Counted from the stretch's first letter, positions 9,801-19,884 are shown. The stretch is 64,000 nucleotides of DNA from Microbacterium enclense (GCF_001456955.1 NZ_KQ758470.1:411905-475904), one strand, 5' to 3'. A program made the numbers and translations. The notes: generated from the sequence alone by a model not told the origin.

Positions 9801-10166
9801 ATGACCGACACCACTCTGTCGTCCTCCGCCGAGACCCGCGAGCACGGCGTGGGCCTGACCGCCGCCGCCTCCGACAAGGTGAAGAGCCTGCTCTCGCAGG
9901 AGGGTCGCGACGACCTGCGCCTGCGCGTGGCCGTGCAGCCCGGCGGCTGCTCCGGACTCATCTACCAGCTCTACTTCGACGAGCGCTACCTCGACGGCGA
10001 CAAGGTCGTCGACTTCGACGGCGTCGAGGTCATCGTCGACGACATGAGCGTGCCGTACCTCGATGGCGCGAGCATCGACTTCAAAGACACGATCTCGGAG
10101 CAGGGCTTCACGATCGACAACCCCAACGCGCAGGGCTCCTGCGCCTGCGGCGACAGCTTCCACTGA
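9801..10166 (+). CDS. erpA: A-type iron-sulfur carrier protein (HesB/IscA family)
   Basis: Carrier that inserts Fe-S clusters into apoproteins. The 121-residue product has the three invariant cysteines: one in QPGGCSGLIYQL and two in the C-terminal SCACGDSF. It also has the family stretch LTAAASDKVKSLL. The ribosome binding site GAAGGG sits 7 nt before ATG. It lies directly upstream of cytochrome oxidase genes, as in many actinobacteria where this carrier precedes ctaC. It is separated from them by its own terminator and promoter. Confidence 0.93.
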   Translation: MTDTTLSSSAETREHGVGLTAAASDKVKSLLSQEGRDDLRLRVAVQPGGCSGLIYQLYFDERYLDGDKVVDFDGVEVIVDDMSVPYLDGASIDFKDTISEQGFTIDNPNAQGSCACGDSFH

Positions 10167-10195
10167 GCTCTGCCGCCGCTCGACGGCGCCGCTTT

Positions 10196-10245
10196 CGAGA
10201 ACCCCCGGGACCCACGGATCACACCGTGGAAACCGGGGGTTCTCG
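10196..10245 (+). terminator. Terminator after the Fe-S carrier gene
   Basis: A 13-bp perfect outer stem (10196-10208 with 10233-10245) contains an inner 6-bp hairpin (CCACGG/CCGTGG). T-rich sequence after it is sparse. Confidence 0.75.
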
Positions 10246-10292
10246 ATGTCTCGGCACTGGACGAATGGCCTGAGAACAGTGAGAGGTTGCCG

Positions 10293-10298
10293 TAGACT
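10293..10298 (+). promoter_or_regulatory. -10 hexamer TAGACT upstream of ctaC
   Basis: TAGACT is followed by GTCAAAGC, then a leader of about 29 nt with GGAAAGG (10321-10327) 6 nt before the GTG of ctaC. It probably drives the ctaC-ctaD-ctaF-PP2C unit. Confidence 0.5.
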
Positions 10299-10333
10299 GT
10301 CAAAGCTTCATCCACGACCCGGAAAGGTGCATT

Positions 10334-11215
10334 GTGCCCTCCAAACGTCGCCTTCGCTGGGCAGCGCTCCCTCTCGGGATCGCGTCCGTCGCACTCCTCT
10401 CGGGCTGCACCACGACCCAGCTGCACGGATTCCTGCCCGGCTTCGTCGATGACGGCACGCCCGCGACGAACCACACCGACATGGTCGCCGGCCTGTGGGT
10501 CAACTCGTGGATCGTGCTCCTCGCCGTGGGTGTCATCACCTGGGGCCTGATGCTGTGGTCGGTCATCGCGTACCGCCGTCGCAAGGGCCAGTCGGGCCTG
10601 CCGGTGCAGCTGCGCTACAACATGCCGGTCGAGATCTTCTACACGATCGTCCCGCTGATCCTGGTCGTCGGTTTCTTCGCCTTCACGGCGCGCGACCAGA
10701 ACACGCTCGAGACGCAGTACGACGACCCCGACGTGTCCATCACGGCCTACGGCAAGCAGTGGGCGTGGGACTTCCAGTACAACGGCGAAGAAGAAGACAA
10801 CTCCGACGCCGTGTACTCGATGGGCGTCCAGGCCAAGGCCACCTCCGACGGGTACGACCTCGACGACGTGCCCACCCTCTACCTGCCGGTGAACAAGACG
10901 GTCAAGATCGACCTCCGCTCGCGCGACGTCATCCACTCCTTCTGGATCATCGACTTCCTGTACAAGAAAGACATGTACATCGGCCGCGACAACGAGTGGT
11001 CGTTCACGCCCACCCGTGAGGGCACGTACGAAGGCAAGTGCGCCGAGCTGTGCGGTGAGTACCACTCCGCCATGCTCTTCAACGTCAAGGTCGTCAGCGA
11101 GGCCGAGTACGAAGACTACCTCGACTCCCTGCGTCGCGCCGGCGACGTGGGTGACATCAGCGACCTGTCGCGTCTGCAGAACCTGACGACGACCGGTACC
11201 GAAGGGAACGAGTGA
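10334..11215 (+). CDS. ctaC: Cytochrome c oxidase subunit II
   Basis: CuA-carrying subunit of the aa3 oxidase, 293 residues, exported as a lipoprotein. The signal sequence ends in LLSGC (lipobox, Cys at about 23). Two membrane helices follow (about 52-77 and 96-117), then the cupredoxin domain with the aromatic motif [12 protein letters not shown] and the CuA ligands in [12 protein letters not shown]. There is no fused cytochrome c domain, as expected when QcrC carries two hemes. The start is GTG at 10334. The stop overlaps the spacer to ctaD by a few bases only. Confidence 0.97.
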   Translation: MPSKRRLRWAALPLGIASVALLSGCTTTQLHGFLPGFVDDGTPATNHTDMVAGLWVNSWIVLLAVGVITWGLMLWSVIAYRRRKGQSGLPVQLRYNMPVEIFYTIVPLILVVGFFAFTARDQNTLETQYDDPDVSITAYGKQWAWDFQYNGEEEDNSDAVYSMGVQAKATSDGYDLDDVPTLYLPVNKTVKIDLRSRDVIHSFWIIDFLYKKDMYIGRDNEWSFTPTREGTYEGKCAELCGEYHSAMLFNVKVVSEAEYEDYLDSLRRAGDVGDISDLSRLQNLTTTGTEGNE

Positions 11216-11217
11216 TC

Positions 11218-12981
11218 ATGGCCACGACGCTTCCGCTCCAGGGGACGGGCCCTTCGCGGCCGACGACTCTCCCGCCGCGTCAAGCCGCACTGCTGAGCAC
11301 CACGCGTGTCGAGCAGAAGGGCAACCTGGTCGTCAAGTGGATCACGTCCACCGACCACAAGACCATCGGGTACATGTACCTGATCGCCTCCGTCATGTTC
11401 TTCATGCTCGGTGGAGTGATGGCGCTTATCATCCGTGCCGAGCTGTTCGAGCCGGGCATGCAGATCATCCCGACCAAAGAGCAGTACAACCAGCTGTTCA
11501 CCATGCACGGCACGATCATGCTCCTCATGTTCGCGACGCCGTTGTTCGCCGGCTTCGCCAACGCCCTGCTCCCGCTGCAGATCGGTGCGCCCGACGTGGC
11601 GTTCCCGCGTCTGAACGCGTTCGCGTTCTGGCTCTTCCTGTTCGGCTCCACGATCGCCGTGTCGGGCTTCCTCACCCCTCAGGGTGCGGCCGGCTTCGGA
11701 TGGTTCGCCTATCAGCCGCTCGCCAACGCGAGCTTCTCCCCGGGTGTCGGTGGAAACCTCTGGATGCTGGGTCTCGGCATCAGCGGTTTCGGCACGATCC
11801 TCGGTGCGGTGAACTTCATCACCACGGTGCTCACCATGCGTGCACCGGGCATGACGATGTGGCGCATGCCGATCTTCTCGTGGAACACGCTCATCACGAG
11901 CATCCTGATCCTGCTCGCGTTCCCCGTGCTGGCCGCGGCCATCTTCGCCGCCGCCGCCGACCGTGTGCTCGGCTCGCACATCTACAGCCCCGAGAACGGC
12001 GGCGTTCTGCTCTGGCAGCACCTGTTCTGGTTCTTCGGTCACCCCGAGGTGTACATCATCGCGCTGCCGTTCTTCGGCATCGTTTCCGAGATCTTCCCGG
12101 TGTTCAGCCGCAAGCCGATCTTCGGCTACAAGACGCTCGTATACGCGACCATCGCGATCGCCGCCCTGTCGGTGGCCGTGTGGGCGCACCACATGTACGT
12201 CACGGGTGGTGTGCTGCTGCCGTTCTTCGCCCTCATGACGATGCTGATCGCGGTGCCGACCGGTGTGAAGATCTTCAACTGGATCGGAACGCTGTGGCGA
12301 GGCTCGGTCACGTTCGAGACACCGATGGTGTTCGCTCTCGGCTTCCTCGTGTCGTTCGTGTTCGGTGGTCTGACCGGTGTCATCCTGGCTTCGCCCCCGC
12401 TGGACTTCCACCTCTCCGACTCGTACTTCGTGGTCGCCCACTTCCACTACGTGGTCTTCGGCACGGTCGTGTTCGCGATGTTCGCCGGCTTCTACTTCTG
12501 GTGGCCGAAGTGGACCGGCAAGATGCTCAACGAGCGTCTCGGCATGGTGCACTTCTGGATGCTGTTCATCGGCTTCCACATGACCTTCCTCATCCAGCAC
12601 TGGCTCGGTGTCGACGGCATGGTCCGCCGCTACGCCGACTACGCCGCTGCCGATGGGTGGACGTGGGAGAACCAGCTGTCGACGGTCGGTTCGATGATCC
12701 TCGGCGCCTCGATGATCCCGTTCCTCCTCAACGTGTGGATCACGGCTCGCAAGGCACCGCGCGTGACGGTGGACGACCCGTGGGGCTACGGCGCATCGCT
12801 CGAGTGGGCGACGTCCTGCCCGCCGCCCCGTCACAACTTCACCTCCATCCCGCGTATCCGCAGCGAGCGCCCCGCGTTCGACCTGAACCACCCCGAGGCC
12901 GGTATCCCGGTCGGTGTGGGCCCGGCCAAGGACGCCCCGGATGCGCCCGTCGTGGATGCCGCTGCTGGAGAGGTCAAGTAA
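11218..12981 (+). CDS. ctaD: Cytochrome c oxidase subunit I
   Basis: Catalytic subunit with low-spin heme a and the heme a3-CuB centre; 587 residues with 12 predicted helices. The CuB ligands and the His-Tyr crosslink are in [13 protein letters not shown] and WAHHMYVTG, and the heme ligands are in [10 protein letters not shown] and the early [11 protein letters not shown]. The ATG at 11218 lies 2 nt after the ctaC stop, with GAAGGGA upstream. An ATG/GTG two codons earlier would overlap ctaC. The C-terminal Pro/Ala-rich extension is typical for actinobacteria. Confidence 0.98.
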   Translation: MATTLPLQGTGPSRPTTLPPRQAALLSTTRVEQKGNLVVKWITSTDHKTIGYMYLIASVMFFMLGGVMALIIRAELFEPGMQIIPTKEQYNQLFTMHGTIMLLMFATPLFAGFANALLPLQIGAPDVAFPRLNAFAFWLFLFGSTIAVSGFLTPQGAAGFGWFAYQPLANASFSPGVGGNLWMLGLGISGFGTILGAVNFITTVLTMRAPGMTMWRMPIFSWNTLITSILILLAFPVLAAAIFAAAADRVLGSHIYSPENGGVLLWQHLFWFFGHPEVYIIALPFFGIVSEIFPVFSRKPIFGYKTLVYATIAIAALSVAVWAHHMYVTGGVLLPFFALMTMLIAVPTGVKIFNWIGTLWRGSVTFETPMVFALGFLVSFVFGGLTGVILASPPLDFHLSDSYFVVAHFHYVVFGTVVFAMFAGFYFWWPKWTGKMLNERLGMVHFWMLFIGFHMTFLIQHWLGVDGMVRRYADYAAADGWTWENQLSTVGSMILGASMIPFLLNVWITARKAPRVTVDDPWGYGASLEWATSCPPPRHNFTSIPRIRSERPAFDLNHPEAGIPVGVGPAKDAPDAPVVDAAAGEVK

Positions 12982-12985
12982 GCCG

Positions 12986-13402
12986 ATGCGTACCAATACC
13001 AACCTCTGGTGGATTCTCGCGGTCTTCTCCTTCCTGATCGCCGCCGTCTACACCGTCTGGAGCCTGCTCCAGCACGGCGGCGTCGAGTGGGTCGGCACGG
13101 TCGCCCTGGCGTTCCTCGGTCTCATGTCGACGATGATCGCCTTCTACATCGGGCGCGTCCTCAAGGCGCAGCGCGGTGAACTGCCCGAAGACACGCTGAC
13201 GGCCGACATCGACGACGGCGACCCCGAGATGGGTGAGTTCAGCCCGTGGTCGTGGTGGCCGATCGTGCTCGCGGCTTCCGCGGCGATCGCCGTGATCGGT
13301 CTCGCCGTGGGCAGCTGGCTCGTCCCCGTCGGATTCGCGGTCTTCGTGGTCGCCATCGTCGGCTGGGTGTACGAGTACTACCGCGGGTACTTCGCGCGCT
13401 GA
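12986..13402 (+). CDS. ctaF: Actinobacterial cytochrome c oxidase subunit IV
   Basis: Small membrane subunit of the aa3 oxidase found in actinobacterial bcc-aa3 supercomplexes. The 138-residue product has four hydrophobic helices in two pairs (about 7-27, 33-54, 88-105, 108-127). Between the pairs is the conserved acidic loop containing DDGDPEMGEFSPWSWWP. The ATG lies 4 nt after the ctaD stop. It matches the family length of 135-140 residues. Confidence 0.95.
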   Translation: MRTNTNLWWILAVFSFLIAAVYTVWSLLQHGGVEWVGTVALAFLGLMSTMIAFYIGRVLKAQRGELPEDTLTADIDDGDPEMGEFSPWSWWPIVLAASAAIAVIGLAVGSWLVPVGFAVFVVAIVGWVYEYYRGYFAR

Positions 13403-13406
13403 TCCT

Positions 13407-14198
13407 GTGCCCGTTCGGCTGATAACGGCCGCCGTCTCGGATGCCGGCGCCCACCGTCCCACCAACCAGGACGCCGCCTTCGCGGCGTCCTGGGGTGCGG
13501 CCGTCGCTGATGGCGTCGGAGGCGGTCCGTCTGGTGATCTCGCGTCGGCGGCCTTGGTGCATCGCCTGGTGGCGACACGCGGTGGGGGTCTCGATGCCGA
13601 TGGGCTTCTCGTGCGTATCCGCGAAGCGAACTGGGACATCCGAGCGCACGTCGAGCGTGACCCGGCTCTCGAGGGCATGGCCACCACGTTCACCGGCATC
13701 TTCCTGAGTACGACCGGAGATCTGCTGCTCGCGCACACGGGCGACTCGCGCGCCTACCTCTTGCGTGACGGCGAATTCTCTCGCGAGACGCGCGATGACT
13801 CGTACGTGCAGGCGCTGGTCGACCACGGCATCATCCCGCCCGAGGCGGCGGCGGCGCACCCCCGACGCAACATCATCACGGCGTCACTGGGTGGCGCAGA
13901 AGGCGACGTCGTGTCGGTGGCGGAGCGCCCGCCGCGGGTCGGCGACCGCTGGGTCCTGTGCAGTGACGGGCTCACCGACTACGTGCCCGAAGCCGACGTC
14001 GCGCGTCTCATCGCCGACGCCCACGATCCGCGCGCGGCAGCTGCGTCCGCCGTGGCCCTCGCACTCGAGGCGGGGACGCGCGACAACGTGACGGTCGTCG
14101 TCTGCGACGTCGTCGACGACGATGACACGGTGACGACGGAGCCCGTGTTCTTCGGTTCCGCCGCTCGCTGGTTCGCAGAGGACGTCGAGACGGCCTGA
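13407..14198 (+). CDS. PP2C-family serine/threonine phosphatase
   Basis: Cytoplasmic Mn/Mg-dependent phosphatase, 263 residues, with the full PP2C motif set: SDAGAHRPTNQDA, DGVGGGPSGDLAS, HTGDSRAYLLRDG, CSDGLTDYV and the terminal RDNVTVVVCDV. It has no membrane or sensor domain. The start is GTG at 13407, only 4 nt after the ctaF stop, so it is almost certainly co-translated with the oxidase genes. Its partner kinase is not in the window. Confidence 0.93.
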   Translation: MPVRLITAAVSDAGAHRPTNQDAAFAASWGAAVADGVGGGPSGDLASAALVHRLVATRGGGLDADGLLVRIREANWDIRAHVERDPALEGMATTFTGIFLSTTGDLLLAHTGDSRAYLLRDGEFSRETRDDSYVQALVDHGIIPPEAAAAHPRRNIITASLGGAEGDVVSVAERPPRVGDRWVLCSDGLTDYVPEADVARLIADAHDPRAAAASAVALALEAGTRDNVTVVVCDVVDDDDTVTTEPVFFGSAARWFAEDVETA

Positions 14199-14478
14199 CG
14201 ACGGCGCCCGGGGTGCTTCCTGCTGGTGTGGGTCCCATGTCTCGCGCTGCACGCTTCCATCGGTCGCGTTGGCGCTTGCGTTCGCGTGCGCGCTTCCGGC
14301 AGGGCGAGGCGGCCTCGCATCCCCGTGGACGCCCGCTGAGCCTCCGAGCGCGCGCCGACAGCCTGATCGTTCCGTCGTGTGACGGAACGGGCCGCTGGCG
14401 CGCTCTTTGGCGCGTGTGGCGGTCGGTCGCGAGTCCGGCTATCCGTCGCCTCGGGCGTAACGGTGTGCGCCCTACACC
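14199..14478. other. Intergenic region between convergent genes
   Basis: 280 bases without a credible gene; frames here are arginine-rich shadows. A 9-bp hairpin at 14368-14376/14381-14389 with loop GTGT may terminate both convergent transcripts. Nothing else was recognised. Confidence 0.5.
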
Positions 14479-15444
14479 TCAGCTCACGCTGTGCTCGAGC
14501 GCGGCACGCGCGAAGGCGTCGATCGCTGCCCCGGCCAGCTCGGCGCTCCGCGGGCCTCCGTGTCCGTCCTCCTCGACGATCTCGAGGCGGCTGCCGGGCC
14601 ACGCGCGGTGCAGTTGCCAGGCGGTGAGGGCGGGCCCGCTGATATCGCGCCGCCCGTGTACGAGCACCCCGGGGATGCCCCCTAGTTCGTGGGCGCGGGG
14701 GAGGACCGCCTGCTCGCCCGGCAGGAAGCAGTCGCGGGCCCAGTAATGCGTCGCCAGCGTCGCGAAGTTGAGACGGTGCCGCGCGTCCTCGTGGAGGGGG
14801 CCCGGTTTCGCCAGGGGACCGAGCGAGATGTGAGTCGCCTCCCAGGCATCCCATCTGTCGCCGGCGTCGATGCGCACCCGCGGGTCGTCGTCTGTCAGCA
14901 GACGTGCGTATCCGTCGATGGTCCGCTCGTCCGTTCGCAGTGGCTCGCGCAATCGCTCGTGCGCTTCCGGAAAGACCGGAGCGATCCCGTCGGTGATCCA
15001 GTCGATCTCCCACCGGCCGCCGGTCGTCACGGCCAGGTTCACGATGGCGGATACACGCCGTGGGTGAGCCAACGCGTACGCCAGGGCGAGCGTGGAACCC
15101 CATGAGACGCCGTGCACGAGCCATGCGTCCACGCCGAGGTGCTGGCGGAGCGCTTCGATGTCGTCGACCAGGTGCGCGGTGGTCTGGATCTCGAGGCTCG
15201 CGAGGTCGTCGCACGCCCATGGTGTGCTCTTCCCGCATCCGCGCTGGTCTAGGCCGATGATGAGGTGGAGTTCCGGATCGAAGCGCCGACGATAACCGCC
15301 CTTCCCGAGTCCTCCGCCCGGGCCACCGTGGAGATACAGGGCCGGTCGACCCGCCGGGTTGCCCGAGGCCTCCCAGTACAGCAGGACCCCGTGAGGGCGC
15401 TCCAGGAAACCATGCGTGAAGGGCTCGAGAGGCGGGTGCTGCAT
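14479..15444 (-). CDS. pip: Proline iminopeptidase (alpha/beta hydrolase, S33)
   Basis: Removes N-terminal proline from peptides. The 321-residue product has the S33 signature: oxyanion motif LHGGPGGGLGKGG, DQRGCGKSTP, nucleophile elbow GVSWGSTLALAYA (Ser about 114), the acidic residue near VHGRRDISGP and the late histidine in EDGHGG. No signal peptide is visible. The length is normal. The ATG at 15444 gives the expected N-terminus LEPFTHGFLERPHGVLLYWE. Confidence 0.93.
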   Translation of the reverse strand: MQHPPLEPFTHGFLERPHGVLLYWEASGNPAGRPALYLHGGPGGGLGKGGYRRRFDPELHLIIGLDQRGCGKSTPWACDDLASLEIQTTAHLVDDIEALRQHLGVDAWLVHGVSWGSTLALAYALAHPRRVSAIVNLAVTTGGRWEIDWITDGIAPVFPEAHERLREPLRTDERTIDGYARLLTDDDPRVRIDAGDRWDAWEATHISLGPLAKPGPLHEDARHRLNFATLATHYWARDCFLPGEQAVLPRAHELGGIPGVLVHGRRDISGPALTAWQLHRAWPGSRLEIVEEDGHGGPRSAELAGAAIDAFARAALEHSVS

Positions 15445-15545
15445 CCCGGCATCCTATGGCAGGGGACGAGGGATGCCGTGGGCGCACCGGTCCGACGTCA
15501 CGACGGGCGGAAGACACCGGGTCTGCCACCGGGCGCTGGTGCGTG

Positions 15546-15953
15546 TCAGTGCCGCACCACCATCACGGTCGGATCGAACACGCGCTCGCACGGTCCGCCG
15601 TCGTTCTCGAACGGTTGCCCCTCGCGAACCCAGTACTCGTAGCCGCCGATCATCTCCTTCACCGAGTAGCCGAGCTGGGCGAAGGCGAGAGCGCCCTTCT
15701 GCCCGGCGTTGCAGCCGGGGCTCCAGCAGTAAACCACCACGGGAGTGCCCCGGTCGAGCTCGAGGGGCGCGCGCTCCGCGATCTGTCGGTAGGGCATGTG
15801 CACAGCGCCCGAGATCCGCCCCTGCGCCCACGCCTCGTCGCCGCGCACGTCGACGAGCACGAACCGTTCTCCCGCCCTCTGCGCGGCGTAGACGTCCGAC
15901 GGGTCGGTCTCGACGGCGAGGCGGTTCTGGAAGTACTGCACAGCATCGGTCAT
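15546..15953 (-). CDS. Single-domain rhodanese
   Basis: Sulfurtransferase-fold protein of 135 residues. The rhodanese framework is visible in RFVLVDVRGDEAWAQGRISGAVHMPY and the active loop VVVYCWSPGCNAGQKGALAFAQLGYSV, where the Cys in YCWSPGC is the expected nucleophile. The last 30 residues (YEYWVREGQPFENDG) resemble rhodaneses that accept thiosulfate or serve as persulfide relays. The physiological donor is unknown. It is convergent in layout with nothing and stands alone between pip and the qcr operon. Confidence 0.88.
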   Translation of the reverse strand: MTDAVQYFQNRLAVETDPSDVYAAQRAGERFVLVDVRGDEAWAQGRISGAVHMPYRQIAERAPLELDRGTPVVVYCWSPGCNAGQKGALAFAQLGYSVKEMIGGYEYWVREGQPFENDGGPCERVFDPTVMVVRH

Positions 15954-16083
15954 GCCTCAACGCTAGAGAGAAGCGGGCCCCTGGGGGAGTGATGAGGATG
16001 CCACGGTGCCGCGGGTTCCTGCCAGAGCGCCGCCGCCACCACGTCGTAGCGAGGAGAGCCCACGCCGAATGCACCGCGCGAAC

Positions 16084-16120
16084 GACGAAGCCCCGGTGTC
16101 GATGACACCGGGGCTTCGTC
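16084..16120 (-). terminator. Terminator of the ctaE-qcrCAB operon
   Basis: A perfect 17-bp stem (16084-16100 with 16104-16120) closes a 3-nt loop. It lies just downstream of the qcrB stop and is one of the strongest hairpins in the window. Confidence 0.88.
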
Positions 16121-16128
16121 GGAGGCGC

Positions 16129-17961
16129 TTACTCGTTCTTGTCGCGCGGTCCGTTCAGGCCCTTGGGGGCCGGGAACTCGACCTCGACCCGCTCGCCGAC
16201 GGCGTTGCGGGGGCGACCGTCTTCGTCAGCACGGGCATCGGCGCCGGCGATCTCGTCGGCCTCTTCGTGAGCGATGTGGTCGAGCTCGTGGTGCTGGTGC
16301 GCCACCGCGGCGTCGATCTCGGCCTGCGTCAGCGGAGCGAGACGGTCCTCGAAGAACCAACGCGACACCGAGGCGCGAACGTTCTCGTGCCAGGGGATCT
16401 GACCCTTGTCGTTCGGGCGGACGACGAGAGGCTCGTACGTCTCGTTGTCGACCAGCTTCCAGCGCTCGTACTCGTCGACGGGCTGGTGGACCTCGATGTA
16501 CTCGCCGCCGGGGAGGCGCACGATGCGGCCCGACTCGTAGCCGTGCAGAGCGATCTCGCGGTCCTTCTTCTGCAGCGCGATGCACATGCGCTTCGTGACG
16601 AAGTAGGCGAGGATCGGGCCCAGGATCAGCAGGGCCTGCAGGGCGTGGATGACGCCCTCCATCGTGAGGTGGAAGTGCGTCGCGATGATGTCGGACGACG
16701 CGGCGGCCCACATGACGGCGTAGAACGTGACACCGGCCGCACCGATCGCGGTACGCGTCGCGGCGTTGCGCGGACGCTGCGCGATGTGGTGCTCGCGCTT
16801 GTCGCCCGTGACCCACGCCTCGATGAAGGGGTAGACCAGCACCAGCACGATGAACAGACCGAGCACGGCGACGGGGAAGATGATGTTCCACGACCACGTG
16901 TGGCCCCAGAGCACGAACTCGAGGTGCGGCGGCACGAGACGCAGGGCGCCGTCTGCGAAGCCGATGTACCAGTCGGGCTGCGTACCGGCCGACACGGGGG
17001 AGGGGTCGTACGGGCCGTAGTTCCAGATCGGGTTGATCGTCACCAGCGCCGCGATGAGCACGATGACACCGAACGTGATGAAGAAGAAGCCACCCATCTT
17101 GGAGGCGTACACCGGCATCATCGGGTAGCCCACCACGTTGCTGTTCGTGCGGGCGGGGCCGGCGAACTGCGTGTGCTTGTTGATGATCATCAGCATGAGG
17201 TGCACCGCCAGCAGCGCGACGAGGATCGCCGGCAGCAGGAGGATGTGCAGCGTGTACAGGCGACCGACGATCGCGGTGCCGGGGAACTCGCCGCCGAAGA
17301 GCAGGAACGAGGTCCAGGTGCCGATGATCGGCAGACCCTTGATCATGCCGTCGATGATGCGCAGACCGTTGCCCGACAGCAGGTCGTCGGGGAGCGAGTA
17401 ACCGGTGAAGCCCTCGGCCATCGCGAGGATGAAGAGGATGAAGCCGACGACCCAGTTGAGCTCGCGGGGCTTGCGGAACGCACCCGTGAAGAACACGCGC
17501 AGCATGTGCACGCCGATGCCGGCCACGAACACGAGGGCGGCCCAGTGGTGGATCTGACGGACGAGGAGGCCACCGCGCAGGTCGAACGAGATGTGCAGCG
17601 CCGACTCCATGGCGGCGGACATCGCGATGCCGCGCATGGGCTCGTACGCACCGTTGTAATGCGTCTCGACCATGGATGCCTGGAAGAAGAACGTCAGGAA
17701 GGTGCCGGATAGCAGTACGACGACGAAGCTCCACAGGGCGATCTCGCCGAGCATGAACGACCAGTGGTCGGGGAAGACCTTGCGGCCCAGCTCTTTGACG
17801 ATGCCCGACATGCTGGTGCGCTCGTCGAGATAGTTCGCCGTGGCGCCGACGAAGCGGCCGCCGAGCGGCTTGCCGTCACGCCCCGCGGGAGCCTGCGGCG
17901 GACCCGAGTAGACGGCCGGTTCGGTCGTGACGTTCTCGGTGGGGTGAGTACCGGTGCTCAT
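16129..17961 (-). CDS. qcrB: Cytochrome bc1 complex cytochrome b subunit
   Basis: Membrane subunit with hemes bH and bL and the quinol sites of the bcc complex; 610 residues. The core has the helix with H...H heme ligand pairs (HHWAALVFVAGIGVHMLRVFF and ILLLPAILVALLAVHLML), the Qo motif region, and a PDWY signature in TQPDWYIGFADGALRL. The actinobacterial C-terminal extension of about 60 acidic residues is present. The ATG overlaps the qcrA stop by 4 bases (ATGA), so translation is coupled. Confidence 0.97.
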   Translation of the reverse strand: MSTGTHPTENVTTEPAVYSGPPQAPAGRDGKPLGGRFVGATANYLDERTSMSGIVKELGRKVFPDHWSFMLGEIALWSFVVVLLSGTFLTFFFQASMVETHYNGAYEPMRGIAMSAAMESALHISFDLRGGLLVRQIHHWAALVFVAGIGVHMLRVFFTGAFRKPRELNWVVGFILFILAMAEGFTGYSLPDDLLSGNGLRIIDGMIKGLPIIGTWTSFLLFGGEFPGTAIVGRLYTLHILLLPAILVALLAVHLMLMIINKHTQFAGPARTNSNVVGYPMMPVYASKMGGFFFITFGVIVLIAALVTINPIWNYGPYDPSPVSAGTQPDWYIGFADGALRLVPPHLEFVLWGHTWSWNIIFPVAVLGLFIVLVLVYPFIEAWVTGDKREHHIAQRPRNAATRTAIGAAGVTFYAVMWAAASSDIIATHFHLTMEGVIHALQALLILGPILAYFVTKRMCIALQKKDREIALHGYESGRIVRLPGGEYIEVHQPVDEYERWKLVDNETYEPLVVRPNDKGQIPWHENVRASVSRWFFEDRLAPLTQAEIDAAVAHQHHELDHIAHEEADEIAGADARADEDGRPRNAVGERVEVEFPAPKGLNGPRDKNE

Positions 17962-19016
17962 GAGCGCTCCCAGAAGCTGGGGCCGACGGGCTCGTGGAAG
18001 TCACTCTGCGCGACGAGGTAGCCCTCGGCGTCGACGGTGATGGGGAGCTGCGGCAGGGGACGGGCGGCCGGGCCGAAGATGACGGCCGCACCGTTGGCGA
18101 CGTCGAACTGCGACTGGTGGCAGGGGCACAGGAGGTGGTGGGTCTGCTGCTCGTACAGCGCGACGGGGCAGCCGACGTGCGTGCAGACCTTCGAGTACGC
18201 GATGATTCCGTCGTACGACCAGTCCAGGTTGTTGGTCTCGGGATTGAGCTGCTCGGGCTGCATACGCATGAGCAGGACGATCGCCTTGGCCTTCTCTTCG
18301 AGGTAACCCTCGTCGTGCCCGAGGCCCGCGAGTTCTTCCGGGATGACGTGGAAGGCGGAGCCGAGGGTGACGTCGGCCGCGCGGATCGGACGACCCGAGG
18401 GGTCGTGCGACAGGCGCATGCCCTCTTTCCACATGGTGTGGCTGAGGAGCTTGACCGGATCCTGGTCCTGCGGCGCGAGACCGCGGAACAGGGTGATGCC
18501 GGGGATGATGGAGGCCGCCAGCGCGGCGAACATCGAGTTGCGGATGATCTCGCGACGTCCGAATCCGGAGTCCTTGTCGGCCTCGGCGAAGACGTTGATC
18601 GCACCCTCGCGAACCTCGTCGCGGCCGCGGGTCGCGTGGCGGTCCTCGATGTACTCCTTGTCGGACATGACCGACTTGCCCCAGTGGATGGTGCCGATGC
18701 CGATCGCCAGCAGCGCGAACGCGATGCCGAGCCCGATGAAGAGGTTGTTGTAGCGGATGTCGATCATCGCGCCCGACTCGATCGGGAAGATCATGTAGGC
18801 GATGCTCGCCCAGATGCTGGCCGCGACCGAGACGTAGAACAGGGTGTAGACCGTGCGGACCGCACGCTTCATCTCCTGCGGATCCTTATCGGTCATCCGC
18901 TGGCGGTGACCGGGAAGACCGGGGTTCTGTGCGGCGTCGGGAACCGCGACGGCGAGCCCCGAGCCGGGCTTCCAGGAAGCCCTCCCGTGCTCGAGTGCGT
19001 CGTCCTCGTGTGCCAT
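17958..19016 (-). CDS. qcrA: Cytochrome bc1 complex Rieske iron-sulfur subunit
   Basis: Rieske protein, 352 residues, with three predicted N-terminal helices (about 60-85, 95-115, 170-190) as in other actinobacterial QcrA. The [2Fe-2S] ligands are in CTHVGCPVALYEQQTHHLLC, continuing to PCHQSQF; the first and second boxes each give Cys and His. The ATG lies 39 bp after qcrC. The charged N-terminal arm of about 45 residues is normal for the group. Confidence 0.97.
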   Translation of the reverse strand: MAHEDDALEHGRASWKPGSGLAVAVPDAAQNPGLPGHRQRMTDKDPQEMKRAVRTVYTLFYVSVAASIWASIAYMIFPIESGAMIDIRYNNLFIGLGIAFALLAIGIGTIHWGKSVMSDKEYIEDRHATRGRDEVREGAINVFAEADKDSGFGRREIIRNSMFAALAASIIPGITLFRGLAPQDQDPVKLLSHTMWKEGMRLSHDPSGRPIRAADVTLGSAFHVIPEELAGLGHDEGYLEEKAKAIVLLMRMQPEQLNPETNNLDWSYDGIIAYSKVCTHVGCPVALYEQQTHHLLCPCHQSQFDVANGAAVIFGPAARPLPQLPITVDAEGYLVAQSDFHEPVGPSFWERS

Positions 19017-19055
19017 GGTGCTCCTCGTGCGTTTACGTAATGTCGAAGACGACGG

Positions 19056-19868
19056 TCAGTTGGACTTCGCCGTGATCCACACGGTCAGGGCGATGAGCGC
19101 CCCGATACCGAAGATCCAGATGAACAGACCCTCGGAGACCGGGCCCAGAGACCCGAGGGCGTAGCCACCGGGGGAGTCGGTCTTCTGCAGGTACATCAGG
19201 TACGAGATGACGTCGCGCTTGTCTTCGGGGGTGAGGTTGAGGTCGTTGAACACCGGCATGTTCTGCGGACCCGTCACCATCGCCGCGTACATGTTGACCG
19301 GGCTGACGGTGTGCAGGTCGGGTGCCCACTTGCCCTCGGTGAGGGCGCCGCCCGCGCCGGCGACGTTGTGGCACATGGCGCAGTTGATGCGGAACAGCTC
19401 GGCGCCGTGGGCGAGATCGCCCTCGCCGTCGACGAGCTCTTCCGTCGGGTACTGCGGACCGGGGGCGGCCGACTGCACGTACGCCGCGATGGCGTTGATC
19501 TGCTCGTCGGTGAACTGCACCGGCTTGACCGGAGCCTGCGGCCCCTGTGCCTGCAGCGGCATACGACCGGTCGAAACCTGGAAGTGCACCGACAGCTCGC
19601 CGACGCCGAACAGCGACGGTCCCTGCTGGCTGCCTTCGAGGTCGAGACCGTGGCACGTGGCGCAGTTCGCCTGGAAGAGCTTCTGGCCCTCTTCGACCGC
19701 GGTGGCGGAGTTGGCCTCGCTGACGGGCGTGCTGGAGGTGGCGGCCATCGCCGCCGATGCGCCGGCGTAGACGCCTCCGGTCAGGAGGAGTCCGATACCG
19801 ATCAGCGCGGCGGCGGCCAGGGGGCTACGGCGCCCGGACGCCCGACGAGTCTTCTTCTCGCGTGCCAT
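19056..19868 (-). CDS. qcrC: Diheme cytochrome c subunit of the bcc complex
   Basis: Carries electrons from QcrB/QcrA directly to the aa3 oxidase, replacing soluble cytochrome c. The 270-residue product has an N-terminal basic arm and signal-anchor helix (about 15-40), two cytochrome c domains with CATCHG (about 72) and CAMCHN (about 165), and a C-terminal membrane helix ending in WITAKSN. Methionine ligands are plausible in the GRMPLQ and NMPVFND loops. It lies 16 bp after ctaE in the same operon. Confidence 0.97.
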   Translation of the reverse strand: MAREKKTRRASGRRSPLAAAALIGIGLLLTGGVYAGASAAMAATSSTPVSEANSATAVEEGQKLFQANCATCHGLDLEGSQQGPSLFGVGELSVHFQVSTGRMPLQAQGPQAPVKPVQFTDEQINAIAAYVQSAAPGPQYPTEELVDGEGDLAHGAELFRINCAMCHNVAGAGGALTEGKWAPDLHTVSPVNMYAAMVTGPQNMPVFNDLNLTPEDKRDVISYLMYLQKTDSPGGYALGSLGPVSEGLFIWIFGIGALIALTVWITAKSN

Positions 19869-19884
19869 GTGGAGTACAGCTCTC

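Noticed and set aside
14199..14478. Protein-coding frames between PP2C and pip
   Set aside because: Arg-rich on both strands, without start signals or recognisable motifs.
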